DNA of 43,000 bases from a bacterium. GTDB taxonomy: Bacteria > Vulcanimicrobiota > Xenobia > Xenobiales > Xenobiaceae. Made by a program: the position numbers and the translations under genes. A model generated the notes under the pieces. The model made no database searches. It was given only the letters and a program-made list of their open reading frames with translations, and was not told the origin of the DNA. Below, in pieces: positions 32,113-40,315 of this stretch. Position 1 is the stretch's first letter; the number at the start of each line of letters is the position of its first letter. Where the stretch lies: the NCBI GenBank assembly GCA_030535355.1, contig JAUNIO010000021.1:1-43000 (forward strand), given 5' to 3'.

Positions 32113-32628
32113 ATGAATATAGTAGTTCTGTTCGGCAGCCCTCGCCCCAAGGGCAACACCGCCGCTATGGTCGAAGCCTTTGTGGAAGGCGCTAAAGAGG
32201 CTGGCCATCAGGTCAGCGTCATCGACGTAGCCAAGAAAAATATTAAGGGCTGTTTGGCCTGCGAATACTGCCATAACAAGGGCAACGGCACTTGCATACA
32301 AAAAGACGACATGCAGGAAATTTATCCTGCTCTCAATGAAGCCGAAATTTTGGTGTTGGCGTCGCCTATTTACTATTTCACGATGTCTGCGCAAATTCAG
32401 CTCCCTCTTCAGCGCTTCTATGCTATTCAGTATCCTCACAAAGTCAAAAAAGCCGTGCTTTTGCTGAGTTCTCATTCACCTAACGTCTATGATGCTTCTA
32501 TTCGCCAGTTTGAAAGCATATTGGGCTACTGCGGTTTCCAGAATGGCGGAGTTATTACCGCCTGCGAGGGCGAAAACAAGACAGAGGCCAAGCTGGCCGA
32601 AGTCAAAGCCTTGGCTAAATCTTTATAA
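32113..32628 (+). CDS. Flavodoxin-like NAD(P)H-dependent FMN reductase
   Basis: A 171-residue flavoprotein. The FMN loop is FGSPRPKGNTAAM, the cysteine set is CLACEYCHNKGNGTC, and the second flavin loop is ASPIYYFTMSAQIQ. It starts at ATG 32113 with AAGGAGATACC just before it. It is a distant relative of the flavodoxin at 7009-7551 but with a different cysteine spacing. It is followed on the same strand by the aldo/keto reductase gene. It probably passes electrons to or from a small substrate. Confidence 0.9.
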   Translation: MNIVVLFGSPRPKGNTAAMVEAFVEGAKEAGHQVSVIDVAKKNIKGCLACEYCHNKGNGTCIQKDDMQEIYPALNEAEILVLASPIYYFTMSAQIQLPLQRFYAIQYPHKVKKAVLLLSSHSPNVYDASIRQFESILGYCGFQNGGVITACEGENKTEAKLAEVKALAKSL

Positions 32629-32761
32629 TAACTGCTTGTGTGCGCTGTCGGGTTAGGCAGGTTTGGCCTGGCTCCGACAGCGCCCGGCTGGCGCATTGCC
32701 GATTCTGCCAATCCGGGCGAGAAATAGCAGCTTTGTTTTGATGGTGAAGGGGATAGGGAAC

Positions 32762-33946
32762 GTGCTATACTGCGATTTTAAGGGGGAAAAGCTCTCGCGT
32801 TTGGGCTTTGGCGCCATGCGTTTGCCCTTGCTTGCCGATGGTAGCGTTGATAAAAAACAGACCGAAGCTATGGTAGCTTTAGCTTTGGAAAAAGGCATCA
32901 ATTATTTCGATACGGCTTATCCGTACCATGGCGGCTTATCTGAGCTGGTTATGGGAGAAGTGCTAAGCTCTTATCCGCGCCAAAGTTTTAACTTAGCCGA
33001 TAAATTTCCCGGCCATCAGATCAGCGCATCGTATGATCCAGCGGCGACATTTGCTGAGCAGCTCCAGAAATGCCGGGTTGATTATTTTGATTATTATCTG
33101 CTGCACAACGTCTGCGAAGCTTCTTTGCCGGTCTATGAAGATCAGCGCTGGGGCATTATGGACTATTTCGCTGAGCAGAGGCGGCAGGGACGCATTCGCC
33201 ATTTGGGCTTCTCGAGTCATGCCCGTCCGGAAAATCTGCGTTATTTTTTGGATAAATACGGTCAGGAACTGGAATTCTGCCAAATTCAGCTGAACTACCT
33301 CGACTGGACCCTGCAGGATGCTCAGGCCAAGTGCGCTATTTTGGCTGAGCACGCTATGCCCATTTGGGTGATGGAACCCGTGCGCGGCGGTAAACTGGCG
33401 CATTTGCCTGAAAGCCTAGCCCAGCGCTTGCGGGGGCTGCGCGGCGGGGAATCGCAGGCGGCTTGGGCGTTCCGCTGGCTGCAGAGTCAGGGGCAGGTTA
33501 AAGTCATTTTGAGCGGCATGTCCAATTTGGCTCAGCTCGATGATAATCTGCGTACCTTTGCCGAGGAAAAGCCTCTCAGCGCTGAAGAAGAGCAGGTGTT
33601 AGCGGAAATAACCGAGGCACTGCAGGATTCTTTGCCCTGCACTGGCTGCCGTTATTGCTGTGATGGCTGCCACAGGAAACTGGATATCCCCATGCTGCTG
33701 AATGCTTATAATGACGTGCGCTTTGACGGCGGTCTGACCGTAAAAATGCAGATGGACGCTTTGGCTGACGAGAAGCAGCCTTCAGCGTGTATCGGCTGTG
33801 GGGCATGTGCGCAGATATGCCCGCAGGGCATAGATATACCTGGAGCTATGCGTGACTTTGCCGAGCGTTTGCGCGGCATGACTAGCTGGGCGGAAATCTG
33901 CCGCCAGCGAGAAGAAGCCAACCGGCGCGCTCAGCTTTTACGCTGA
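32762..33946 (+). CDS. Aldo/keto reductase with C-terminal ferredoxin-like domain
   Basis: A 394-residue fusion. The AKR barrel begins FKGEKLSRLGFGAMRLPL with the catalytic Asp and Tyr in NYFDTAYPYHGG, then HLGFSSHA and WVMEPVRGGKLAHL. The C-terminal about 100 residues carry two cysteine sets, CTGCRYCCDGCH and CIGCGACAQICPQGIDIP, for iron-sulfur clusters. The start was taken as GTG 32762 because it begins the family's MLYxDFKGEKLS pattern and AAGGGG lies about 9 bp upstream; a longer frame exists. This fusion family is common in anaerobes; the substrate is unknown. It probably works with the flavodoxin gene before it. Confidence 0.92.
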   Translation: MLYCDFKGEKLSRLGFGAMRLPLLADGSVDKKQTEAMVALALEKGINYFDTAYPYHGGLSELVMGEVLSSYPRQSFNLADKFPGHQISASYDPAATFAEQLQKCRVDYFDYYLLHNVCEASLPVYEDQRWGIMDYFAEQRRQGRIRHLGFSSHARPENLRYFLDKYGQELEFCQIQLNYLDWTLQDAQAKCAILAEHAMPIWVMEPVRGGKLAHLPESLAQRLRGLRGGESQAAWAFRWLQSQGQVKVILSGMSNLAQLDDNLRTFAEEKPLSAEEEQVLAEITEALQDSLPCTGCRYCCDGCHRKLDIPMLLNAYNDVRFDGGLTVKMQMDALADEKQPSACIGCGACAQICPQGIDIPGAMRDFAERLRGMTSWAEICRQREEANRRAQLLR

Positions 33947-33982
33947 CGCGATATTAACGAAAGCTGTACGTTAGGGGGTAGT

Positions 33983-34372
33983 ATGAATAATTACGAAAAT
34001 TTTTTTGCCAATCTGCAGGTCTTGCAAAACGCCGATCCCAAACTGGCGTACAGTGACGAAAAGTATCGAGTCGATCTAATTAAGCTGTTCAACGTGACCT
34101 TTGGTATGGCCAGCAAGATATTGTCTGAAGCGCTGTGCAATATAGCCAGCGTGCAGGAAATCGGCAATCCGGAAGATTTTTTCCAGGTTTGCGTGGATAA
34201 AGGCCTGATAAACGACAGCCAGATTTGGGAAAACATGCAGAATGACCGCAACTTGTCGCTGTTTATTTACAATGAAAAAACCATGGCGGATATATTAGTG
34301 CGGGTTATTACATCTTATATACCGGAATTGAGTGATTTTGCCAATAAGCTAGTGTCACTGCGCAACAGTTAG
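33983..34372 (+). CDS. HEPN-like (HI0074/nucleotidyltransferase-partner type) protein, orphan and lacking the His
   Basis: A 129-residue all-helical protein. Its layout, ENFFANLQVLQNADP, FNVTFGMASKILSEAL, VCVDKGLINDSQIWENMQ, then DRNLSLFIYNEKTMADILV, is that of the HEPN proteins that pair with small nucleotidyltransferases. In that family the motif is DRNxxxHxY; here the His position is Phe (DRNLSLFIY). No nucleotidyltransferase gene is beside it. The protein may have lost RNase action and kept a binding role. GGGGG-type site just before ATG 33983. It is 36 bp after the aldo/keto reductase and may share its mRNA. Confidence 0.7.
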   Translation: MNNYENFFANLQVLQNADPKLAYSDEKYRVDLIKLFNVTFGMASKILSEALCNIASVQEIGNPEDFFQVCVDKGLINDSQIWENMQNDRNLSLFIYNEKTMADILVRVITSYIPELSDFANKLVSLRNS

Positions 34373-34415
34373 CTAACCTGCGGGCTATCTAGCTCCCCCT
34401 AAAGGATGGTAGGGG
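34369..34415 (+). repeat. Dispersed short repeat, copy 3
   Basis: TTAGCTAACCTGCGGGCTAT then CTAGCTCCCCCTAAAGGATG and GTAGGGG. It overlaps the stop codon of the HEPN-like gene and matches 42912-42960 over its full length. Confidence 0.65.
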
Positions 34416-34450
34416 CGATTCGCCATCAGTATAAATTTTGTGCTAACCCC

Positions 34451-34478
34451 TTGACTTAAACAAGTTTTTGATTATAAT
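34451..34478 (+). promoter_or_regulatory. Promoter of the tRNA cluster
   Basis: TTGACT (34451-34456), 16 bp, TATAAT (34473-34478), 18 bp before tRNA-Lys. Confidence 0.75.
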
Positions 34479-34496
34479 AAGCCCCGTTGGACGTGC

Positions 34497-34572
34497 GTGC
34501 CATTAGCTCAGTTGGTAGAGCAACTGACTCTTAATCAGTGGGTCCGGGGTTCGAGTCCCCGATGGCGCACCA
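34497..34572 (+). tRNA. tRNA-Lys (anticodon CTT)
   Basis: The acceptor GTGCCAT/ATGGCGC (one G-T pair), the anticodon loop CTCTTAA, the T arm GGTTCGAGTCC and an encoded CCA are seen. First gene of a four-tRNA cluster. Confidence 0.96.
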
Positions 34573-34631
34573 GCAAAAAGGCTCGTTCGGTAGAGTCTTT
34601 ATAGACTTGAAGACTGTTGCGGGTGCAAAAT

Positions 34632-34717
<86 letters not shown>

Positions 34718-34744
34718 CATGCGTCGAGGAGGCGCTCCTTGGAT

Positions 34745-34819
34745 GCGGAAGTAGCTCAGCGGTAGAGCATAGCCTTGCCAAGGCTAGGGTCGAGAGTTCG
34801 AATCTCTTCTTCCGCTCCA
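34745..34819 (+). tRNA. tRNA-Gly (anticodon GCC), copy 1
   Basis: The acceptor GCGGAAG/CTTCCGC, the anticodon loop with GCC, AGTTCGAATCT in the T arm and an encoded CCA. It is identical to the copy at 34882-34956. Confidence 0.96.
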
Positions 34820-34881
34820 TTCACAACTAAGGGTGGCACCTTGGCGAATAGGGACTTTCAGTCCGAAAATTAGATATACGT

Positions 34882-34956
34882 GCGGAAGTAGCTCAGCGGT
34901 AGAGCATAGCCTTGCCAAGGCTAGGGTCGAGAGTTCGAATCTCTTCTTCCGCTCCA
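34882..34956 (+). tRNA. tRNA-Gly (anticodon GCC), copy 2
   Basis: An exact 75-base duplicate of the gene at 34745, 62 bp after it; the spacer between the copies is unrelated. Last gene of the cluster. Confidence 0.96.
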
Positions 34957-34968
34957 GCGTTATTCTTG

Positions 34969-34999
34969 AAGGGCTACCAGTATGGTAGGCCCTTTTTTT
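34969..34999 (+). terminator. Terminator of the tRNA cluster
   Basis: AAGGGCTACCA and TGGTAGGCCCTT pair with one bulge, followed by a T-run. Confidence 0.85.
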
Positions 35000-35095
35000 G
35001 TTGAAAAGCACGTCGGCGGAACTTTGCGTGTTTTTGTCCGGCGGATATTTTATGAAACAGCTCGAGCTGCTATGTCAGCTTCTCGTGGAGGACCA

Positions 35096-36565
35096 ATGCA
35101 GGTTAACATTACCGAAGAATCACCCATTTTGCGCGCTTTTGAAATTACAGTCGAAGCTGACCGCGTGGATAAGGCCTATAATAAAGCGTTTAAAGAGGCT
35201 TTGCGGCACTTAGCGCTGCCCGGTTTCCGCCGCGGCAAAGTTCCCGCTTACATGGGGCGCAAACATATCCCTAATCAGGTGCTCAACGGTCAGGTGGCTG
35301 AGGAAGTTATACCAGAGGCTTATCGTGAAGCTCTTGAGCAGGAAAACATCCGCCCGGTATCGGCCCCTAAATACGAGGTGGTTAAGCTCGAACGCGGTGA
35401 AGATATGGTGTTTAGGGCAACCTGCGAAGTTATACCCGCTGTAGAAATTAAGGATTATAAAGATATTGAGCTGACCCAGCCGCGTCCTGAGATTACCGAC
35501 GCGGATATCAATGAGGCTGTTGACAACATCCGCAACCGCCGTTCCGAACTCGTCGATATGACTGAAGATCGCGGTTTGCAGGAAGGCGATATAGCTTTCG
35601 TCGATTTTGAAAGCTTTGATGACGGCAAACCCGTGGATCAGGGCTCTGCGAAAAACTTCCCTATGGAAATGGATCCCAAGCGTTTCGTGCCCGGATTTTT
35701 AGATAACCTTTACGGCAAAAAGAGCGGGGAAGAAGCGCACTTTGAAGTCGATTTCCCTGAAGATTATTCTCCCGCTTTAGCTGGCAAGCATGTGCATTTT
35801 GATTTCAAGATTCACAATATTAAAGTCCGTCAGCTTCCCGAAGCTAATGATGAATTCGCTAAAGAAGTTTCCGATTTTGAAACTATGGATGAATTCAAAG
35901 CTGATATTAGGAAGCATATCGAAGAGCGCGTTCAGGCGGCAGCCGATCAGTCTATCGCTGAAAAGATTTATGTAAAGATCAGCGACCAGGTTCCTTTTGA
36001 ACTGGTGCCCGGTGGCTTGGTCAGTATGCACGCCAGCGTTTATGCCACTAATTTGCGCAACGAGCTGAATATGCGCCGCATCAACCTGGATGCTTGGCTG
36101 AAAGACAACGAAATGTCCCGCGAAGACTGGCAGCGCCGCCTCACCGCTATCGGTGTCGGCGAAGCCCGTATGGAAATTATCGTGCGCGCTATTGCTGCCA
36201 AAGAGAATATCGATGTCAGCGACGAGGACATGGAAGAAGTTGTTGCTGAAGAAGCTAAGAAGATGCATCAGTCTCAGGCTTATGTGTGGAATCACATGGA
36301 GAAGAGCGGTACTTTAGAGCTGCTGCGCTATAGCATTCTGCGCGACAAAGTGACCAAAATGCTGGTAGATGCTGCTAAAGTAACCTACTGTGCGCCCGGC
36401 GAGGAACCCAGCGAAGATGCTGAAAAAGCTGAAGATAAGTGCTGCGACTGCGCTGAAGGGGAGAAGAAGGAAGACTGCGAGTGCGGCTGTCATACTGAAG
36501 CAGCTTGCTGCGAATGTCCCGAAGGCGAAAAAAAAGAGGACTGCGAGTGTGAATGCCACAAATAA
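35096..36565 (+). CDS. tig: Trigger factor with a cysteine-rich C-terminal extension
   Basis: A 489-residue ribosome-bound chaperone. The ribosome-docking motif is LPGFRRGKVPAYM, the FKBP-type prolyl isomerase domain lies at about 150-240 (GDIAFVDFESFDDGKPVDQG), and the helical C-terminal chaperone arms follow. The last about 55 residues are unusual: two units, KCCDCAEGEKKEDCECGCH and ACCECPEGEKKEDCECECH, give 12 cysteines and two histidines, which looks like a metal-binding tail. The ATG 35096 has GGAGG 5 bp before it; the longer frame from 34982 overlaps the tRNA terminator. It is followed by clpP and clpX, the standard order. Confidence 0.96.
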   Translation: MQVNITEESPILRAFEITVEADRVDKAYNKAFKEALRHLALPGFRRGKVPAYMGRKHIPNQVLNGQVAEEVIPEAYREALEQENIRPVSAPKYEVVKLERGEDMVFRATCEVIPAVEIKDYKDIELTQPRPEITDADINEAVDNIRNRRSELVDMTEDRGLQEGDIAFVDFESFDDGKPVDQGSAKNFPMEMDPKRFVPGFLDNLYGKKSGEEAHFEVDFPEDYSPALAGKHVHFDFKIHNIKVRQLPEANDEFAKEVSDFETMDEFKADIRKHIEERVQAAADQSIAEKIYVKISDQVPFELVPGGLVSMHASVYATNLRNELNMRRINLDAWLKDNEMSREDWQRRLTAIGVGEARMEIIVRAIAAKENIDVSDEDMEEVVAEEAKKMHQSQAYVWNHMEKSGTLELLRYSILRDKVTKMLVDAAKVTYCAPGEEPSEDAEKAEDKCCDCAEGEKKEDCECGCHTEAACCECPEGEKKEDCECECHK

Positions 36566-36595
36566 GAGGCGTTAACTACAAGCAGTTTTAATGAG

Positions 36596-36630
36596 AAAAA
36601 CGGTTTGGCATCTTGCCAGACCGTTTTTTT
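36596..36630 (+). terminator. Terminator between tig and clpP
   Basis: AAAAACGGTTTGGCA and TGCCAGACCGTTTTTTT form a strong stem with a T-run. clpP therefore probably has its own promoter in 36631-36769. Confidence 0.92.
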
Positions 36631-36769
36631 GTATAGTCGTTAATTTATGGATTAAATAATTAGTTATATAAGAAGGCATATATTCGTTAAAAGCGTATTT
36701 AGTATTTTCGGATCGGTAAATATTAATTCAGATCAAATTAAAGCAGCTTAGGAAACTGCGGAGGAATAC

Positions 36770-37444
36770 ATGGGTATCTATAGAGCGGGAAAGAGAGAAT
36801 ATTCCGGCGACTGGTCATGCGCCAGCTGGACGGGGGGGAACAGCAGGGTACAAAACTCCATTATCCCCATAGTCATTGAGCAGACCGCGCGGGGAGAGCG
36901 TTCCTATGATATTTACTCCCGCCTGCTAAAAAACCGCATTGTTTTTCTGGGTGATGAAGTCAGCGATGCTTTAAGCAATTTGGTAATTGCCCAGCTGCTT
37001 TTCTTGGAACAGGAAGACCCTGACAAAGATATAGACCTGTACATAAATAGCCCTGGCGGTTCTGTTTCTGCAGGTTTGGCCATCTATGACTGTATGCAGC
37101 TGATTAAACCCGATGTTTCGACTATTTGTATCGGTATGGCGGCCAGCGCTGCCGCTTTGCTGCTCTGCGGCGGGGCCGAAGGCAAGCGCTTTGCCTTGCC
37201 TTACTCGCGCATAATGATCCATCAGCCTTGGATGGGCGGAGTGAGCGGTCAGGCCACGGAAATTGAGATTCAAGCCCGGGAAATATTGCAGATTCGCGAA
37301 GATACCAATCGCATATTAGCTAAACATTCGGGGCAGACCTATGAGCAAATCTGTCTCGACACCGAGCGCGATAATTATATGTCCGCTGAAGAAGCTGTGG
37401 CTTATGGACTTATCGATAAAATTATCAGCCGCGAAGAGCGCTAG
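36770..37444 (+). CDS. clpP: ATP-dependent Clp protease proteolytic subunit
   Basis: A 224-residue serine protease that forms the double-ring chamber of ClpXP. The catalytic Ser is in [12 protein letters not shown], the His in [11 protein letters not shown] and the Asp in [13 protein letters not shown]. The pattern after the Ser is AAA rather than the usual MGA. The N-terminus carries about 25 extra residues ([20 protein letters not shown]) before the usual [20 protein letters not shown], so a longer propeptide is likely. ATG 36770 has GGAGG 6 bp before it. It is 17 bp upstream of clpX and in the same operon. Confidence 0.97.
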   Translation: MGIYRAGKREYSGDWSCASWTGGNSRVQNSIIPIVIEQTARGERSYDIYSRLLKNRIVFLGDEVSDALSNLVIAQLLFLEQEDPDKDIDLYINSPGGSVSAGLAIYDCMQLIKPDVSTICIGMAASAAALLLCGGAEGKRFALPYSRIMIHQPWMGGVSGQATEIEIQAREILQIREDTNRILAKHSGQTYEQICLDTERDNYMSAEEAVAYGLIDKIISREER

Positions 37445-37461
37445 CTTTAGGAGGACAACTG

Positions 37462-38817
37462 ATGTTTCGTTTCGGCGATGAGCGTGGAAAAAGAAAGTGC
37501 TCTTTTTGCGGAAGCACAGAAGAAGAAGTGAGCAGGCTGTTAGCTGGTCCGGGAGTCTATATTTGCGCTGACTGCGTGGAAATGTGCAGTGAGATTATTA
37601 AAGATGAAATGCGCAAAGAGGGCAGCTCAAACAAAGTGGATGCCTTGCCCAAGCCTAAAGAGATAGTAGAAAATCTCGATAAATACGTAATTGGGCAGAC
37701 ACGCGCTAAAAAAGCTCTAGCTGTGGCGGTTTACAACCATTACAAGCGAATTCGCGCTAACAATAGTTCCAAAGCCGACGATGTGGAATTGCAGAAGAGC
37801 AACGTGCTGCTGATTGGGCCCACCGGAAGCGGCAAAACTTATTTAGCTCAGTGCCTGGCTAAGCTGATGCAGGTCCCTTTGGCTTTAACCGACGCTACGG
37901 CCTTGACGGAAGCCGGTTATGTGGGCGAAGATGTGGAAAACATTTTGCTTAAACTGGTACAGGCTGCCGATTATAATATTGCCGAAGCCCAGAACGGCAT
38001 AATATATATAGATGAAATTGATAAAATTGCCCGCAAATCGGAAAATGTCTCTATCACGAGAGATGTGTCCGGCGAGGGTGTGCAGCAGGCATTGCTGAAA
38101 ATACTGGAGGGCACTGTAGCCAATGTGCCTCCGCAGGGCGGGCGCAAACACCCCCATCAGGAGTTTTTGCAGGTAGATACTACCAATGTGCTGTTTATCT
38201 GCAGCGGTGCATTTGATGGCCTCAGCCAAATCATCGAGCAGCGCGTTTCCGAACAGTCTCTGGGGTTCCGAGCCAATATCGAAAGCCGCAAAGAGCGGCA
38301 AGTCGGTGAGCTGTTAGCTCAGGTTATGCCCGAAGACCTGCTGAAATTTGGTTTGATTCCAGAGTTTATCGGACGCTTGCCGGTAGTGGTCACTTTGGAT
38401 GAGCTGGATGAAGAAGCTCTGATTAGCATTCTTACCGAGCCTAAAAATGCTCTGATTAAGCAGTATCAGAAGATCATGAGCATGGACGGCGTCGAACTGG
38501 TGTTTACTAAAGAAGCGGTTTTGGCTGTAGCCAAAGAAGCCAAGGAGCGCAAAACCGGGGCCCGCGCTTTGCGGAGCATCATCGAAGATGCCACCTTAGA
38601 GCTTATGTATCAGCTGCCGTCTTTGGAGGGGGCTAAGCAGTGCATTGTAGATGAGCGCGTTATTGCAGGGGAAGCTGAGGCTACTATCGTTTACGATGAA
38701 GCGAAAACCAAGGCAGCTGCCAAAGATGAGAGCGGCTCTGAGGAAAATGTCTTAAAATTGACCAAAGAGAGCAAAGGCAAGGGCCGAGGCAAGAGCAAGG
38801 CCAGTAAATCTGTGTAG
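37462..38817 (+). CDS. clpX: ATP-dependent Clp protease ATP-binding subunit
   Basis: A 451-residue AAA+ unfoldase that feeds ClpP. It has an N-terminal zinc-binding C4 domain (CSFCGSTEE ... [10 protein letters not shown]), Walker [13 protein letters not shown], Walker [13 protein letters not shown], a pore-loop segment ([15 protein letters not shown]), the arginine finger region and [11 protein letters not shown] sensor 2. The last about 40 residues are Lys/Glu/Ser-rich and disordered, longer than usual. The AGGAGG before ATG 37462 supports the start. It is 17 bp after clpP. Confidence 0.98.
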   Translation: MFRFGDERGKRKCSFCGSTEEEVSRLLAGPGVYICADCVEMCSEIIKDEMRKEGSSNKVDALPKPKEIVENLDKYVIGQTRAKKALAVAVYNHYKRIRANNSSKADDVELQKSNVLLIGPTGSGKTYLAQCLAKLMQVPLALTDATALTEAGYVGEDVENILLKLVQAADYNIAEAQNGIIYIDEIDKIARKSENVSITRDVSGEGVQQALLKILEGTVANVPPQGGRKHPHQEFLQVDTTNVLFICSGAFDGLSQIIEQRVSEQSLGFRANIESRKERQVGELLAQVMPEDLLKFGLIPEFIGRLPVVVTLDELDEEALISILTEPKNALIKQYQKIMSMDGVELVFTKEAVLAVAKEAKERKTGARALRSIIEDATLELMYQLPSLEGAKQCIVDERVIAGEAEATIVYDEAKTKAAAKDESGSEENVLKLTKESKGKGRGKSKASKSV

Positions 38818-38824
38818 TCATCTC

Positions 38825-38856
38825 CAATGTCATCGAGCTTTAACTAAATGACATTG
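38825..38856. promoter_or_regulatory. Inverted repeat between clpX and the TPR gene
   Basis: CAATGTCAT and ATGACATTG are exact reverse complements 14 bp apart. There is no T-run, so it may be a processing or weak termination site. Confidence 0.4.
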
Positions 38857-38881
38857 CCCCTAAACGTTGAGGCGTGAGCGA

Positions 38882-40291
38882 ATGAAGGCTAAACGGATGC
38901 TGTCAAAGCTTATTTACAAATGGTCAATATGTTTTGGTTTGGTGTCCGCGCTGGCTTCCGCTCCCGTGCTAGCAGAGGAAACCGAAAATGAGGCTGGGGC
39001 AGGAGGGGACGTTTGGCTGACGCCTCCCCCTCCAAAACAGACTCTTCAGGAAGAACCTTCTCCTTTGAAGCAGACTCTTCAAGAAGAGTCTTCCCCGTTA
39101 AAGCAGGCTCTTCAAGAAGAGCCTGCTTATGTTTTCGACTGGGAGATCAGCAGCTTTTTAGAAGAAGGTATTGCTTATCACCGCGAAGGTGAGCTGGCTG
39201 GGGCTATCGCTCTATATGAACGCTGCCGGCAGCATGACGCGCGCCGCATCGAAGTTTTGCCCTATTTGGCTTTAGCCTTGGATCAGCAAGGCAGGCACGA
39301 AGATTCTCTGCGCTGTTATGAAGAGTACTTGCTTCAAGAACCTGATGATGATCTGGTCCGTTTTAACAGCGCGGTGGCCTTAGCGCATGCTGGGGATTTT
39401 GTCCGGGCTGCTGAAGTTGCTGAGCCCATGCTGGAACGCTATCAGCGCGAACCGCTTTATACTCTGCTGGGTGTGGCGCATTTGCATTTAGGCCATAAGG
39501 AATTGGCCTTGCAGTACCTAAAAAAGGCCGTGGAACTTCAGCCCGAGAAAGGCGGCGTCTATAGCAATTTGGGCTCTGCCCAGCTGCAGTGGGGAGATGT
39601 CGCGGAAGCCAGCCGTAATTTAAGCCGCGCTTTGCAGCTGGCTCCTGATGACGGAGCAGTGCTCAATAATGCCGGCGCGGTACTCGAAGCTAAGGGCAAG
39701 CGCCAGCTGGCGGTTTTGGCTTTTCAGGAAGCGGCTAAACGTGGGATAACCAGTGCGGAAATTAATGAATTGGCGCTGGACTGCGCTTTAGGCCAAGCCG
39801 ATACCCTGCAGGCCGCTCAGTGCGCCGATAAGTATCCTCAGCTGAGCCAGGCGCGTCTGCTTTATGTTTGGGCTTTATTGGCCGATGAGCGGCCCCAGGA
39901 AGCTGCTGAAGAATTGGAACGCTGGCAGAGCGAGCATGGGGAAGATATGGCCAGCTGTGTTTATTTGGGAAACATTTATTATAAGATGGGGCATTACGCT
40001 AAGGCTTTGGGGCAGTACCGCGCTGTTTTGAGTGTCCAAGATACCCCCGAAGCTCATTACAATATCTCGCTTTGTTTAAGCAAATTGGGGCAGGCGGAAG
40101 AAGCTGGGCAAGAAGCGCGGCGAGCTTATGAAATGAGCGCTCAGCGTCCAGAAATTATATATAATCTAGCGCGCTGCTGTGAGGCGCTGGAAAATTACGG
40201 CGAAGCGCAAAAACTATATCGGCGTTTGGCTGCCGAATATCCTAACTTTATCGATCCGCAGCAGCTGGAAAAACACTGCCGGAGGTTTTAG
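38882..40291 (+). CDS. Exported TPR-repeat protein
   Basis: A 469-residue protein. A signal peptide ends near SAPVLAEE, then comes a linker with about three copies of an 11-residue unit (KQTLQEEPSPL, KQTLQEESSPL, KQALQEEPAY; 39035-39124). From about residue 90 to the end there are about nine TPR units, with the usual small-residue/Tyr pattern (LALALDQQGRHEDSLRCYEE, NAGAVLEAKGKRQLAVLAFQ, IYYKMGHYAKALGQYRAV). TPRs bind partner proteins; an envelope assembly or docking role is likely. ATG 38882 has GAGG 10 bp before it; the longer frame starts at TTG 38867. It is convergent with the GGEEF gene. Confidence 0.88.
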   Translation: MKAKRMLSKLIYKWSICFGLVSALASAPVLAEETENEAGAGGDVWLTPPPPKQTLQEEPSPLKQTLQEESSPLKQALQEEPAYVFDWEISSFLEEGIAYHREGELAGAIALYERCRQHDARRIEVLPYLALALDQQGRHEDSLRCYEEYLLQEPDDDLVRFNSAVALAHAGDFVRAAEVAEPMLERYQREPLYTLLGVAHLHLGHKELALQYLKKAVELQPEKGGVYSNLGSAQLQWGDVAEASRNLSRALQLAPDDGAVLNNAGAVLEAKGKRQLAVLAFQEAAKRGITSAEINELALDCALGQADTLQAAQCADKYPQLSQARLLYVWALLADERPQEAAEELERWQSEHGEDMASCVYLGNIYYKMGHYAKALGQYRAVLSVQDTPEAHYNISLCLSKLGQAEEAGQEARRAYEMSAQRPEIIYNLARCCEALENYGEAQKLYRRLAAEYPNFIDPQQLEKHCRRF

Positions 40292-40315
40292 CCGGCAAGT
40301 TCTCAGCCCAGTATT

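Noticed and set aside
39035-39124. Tandem 33-bp repeats as a mobile or regulatory repeat
   Set aside because: They keep the reading frame and code for an 11-residue linker unit of the TPR protein, so they are part of that gene.
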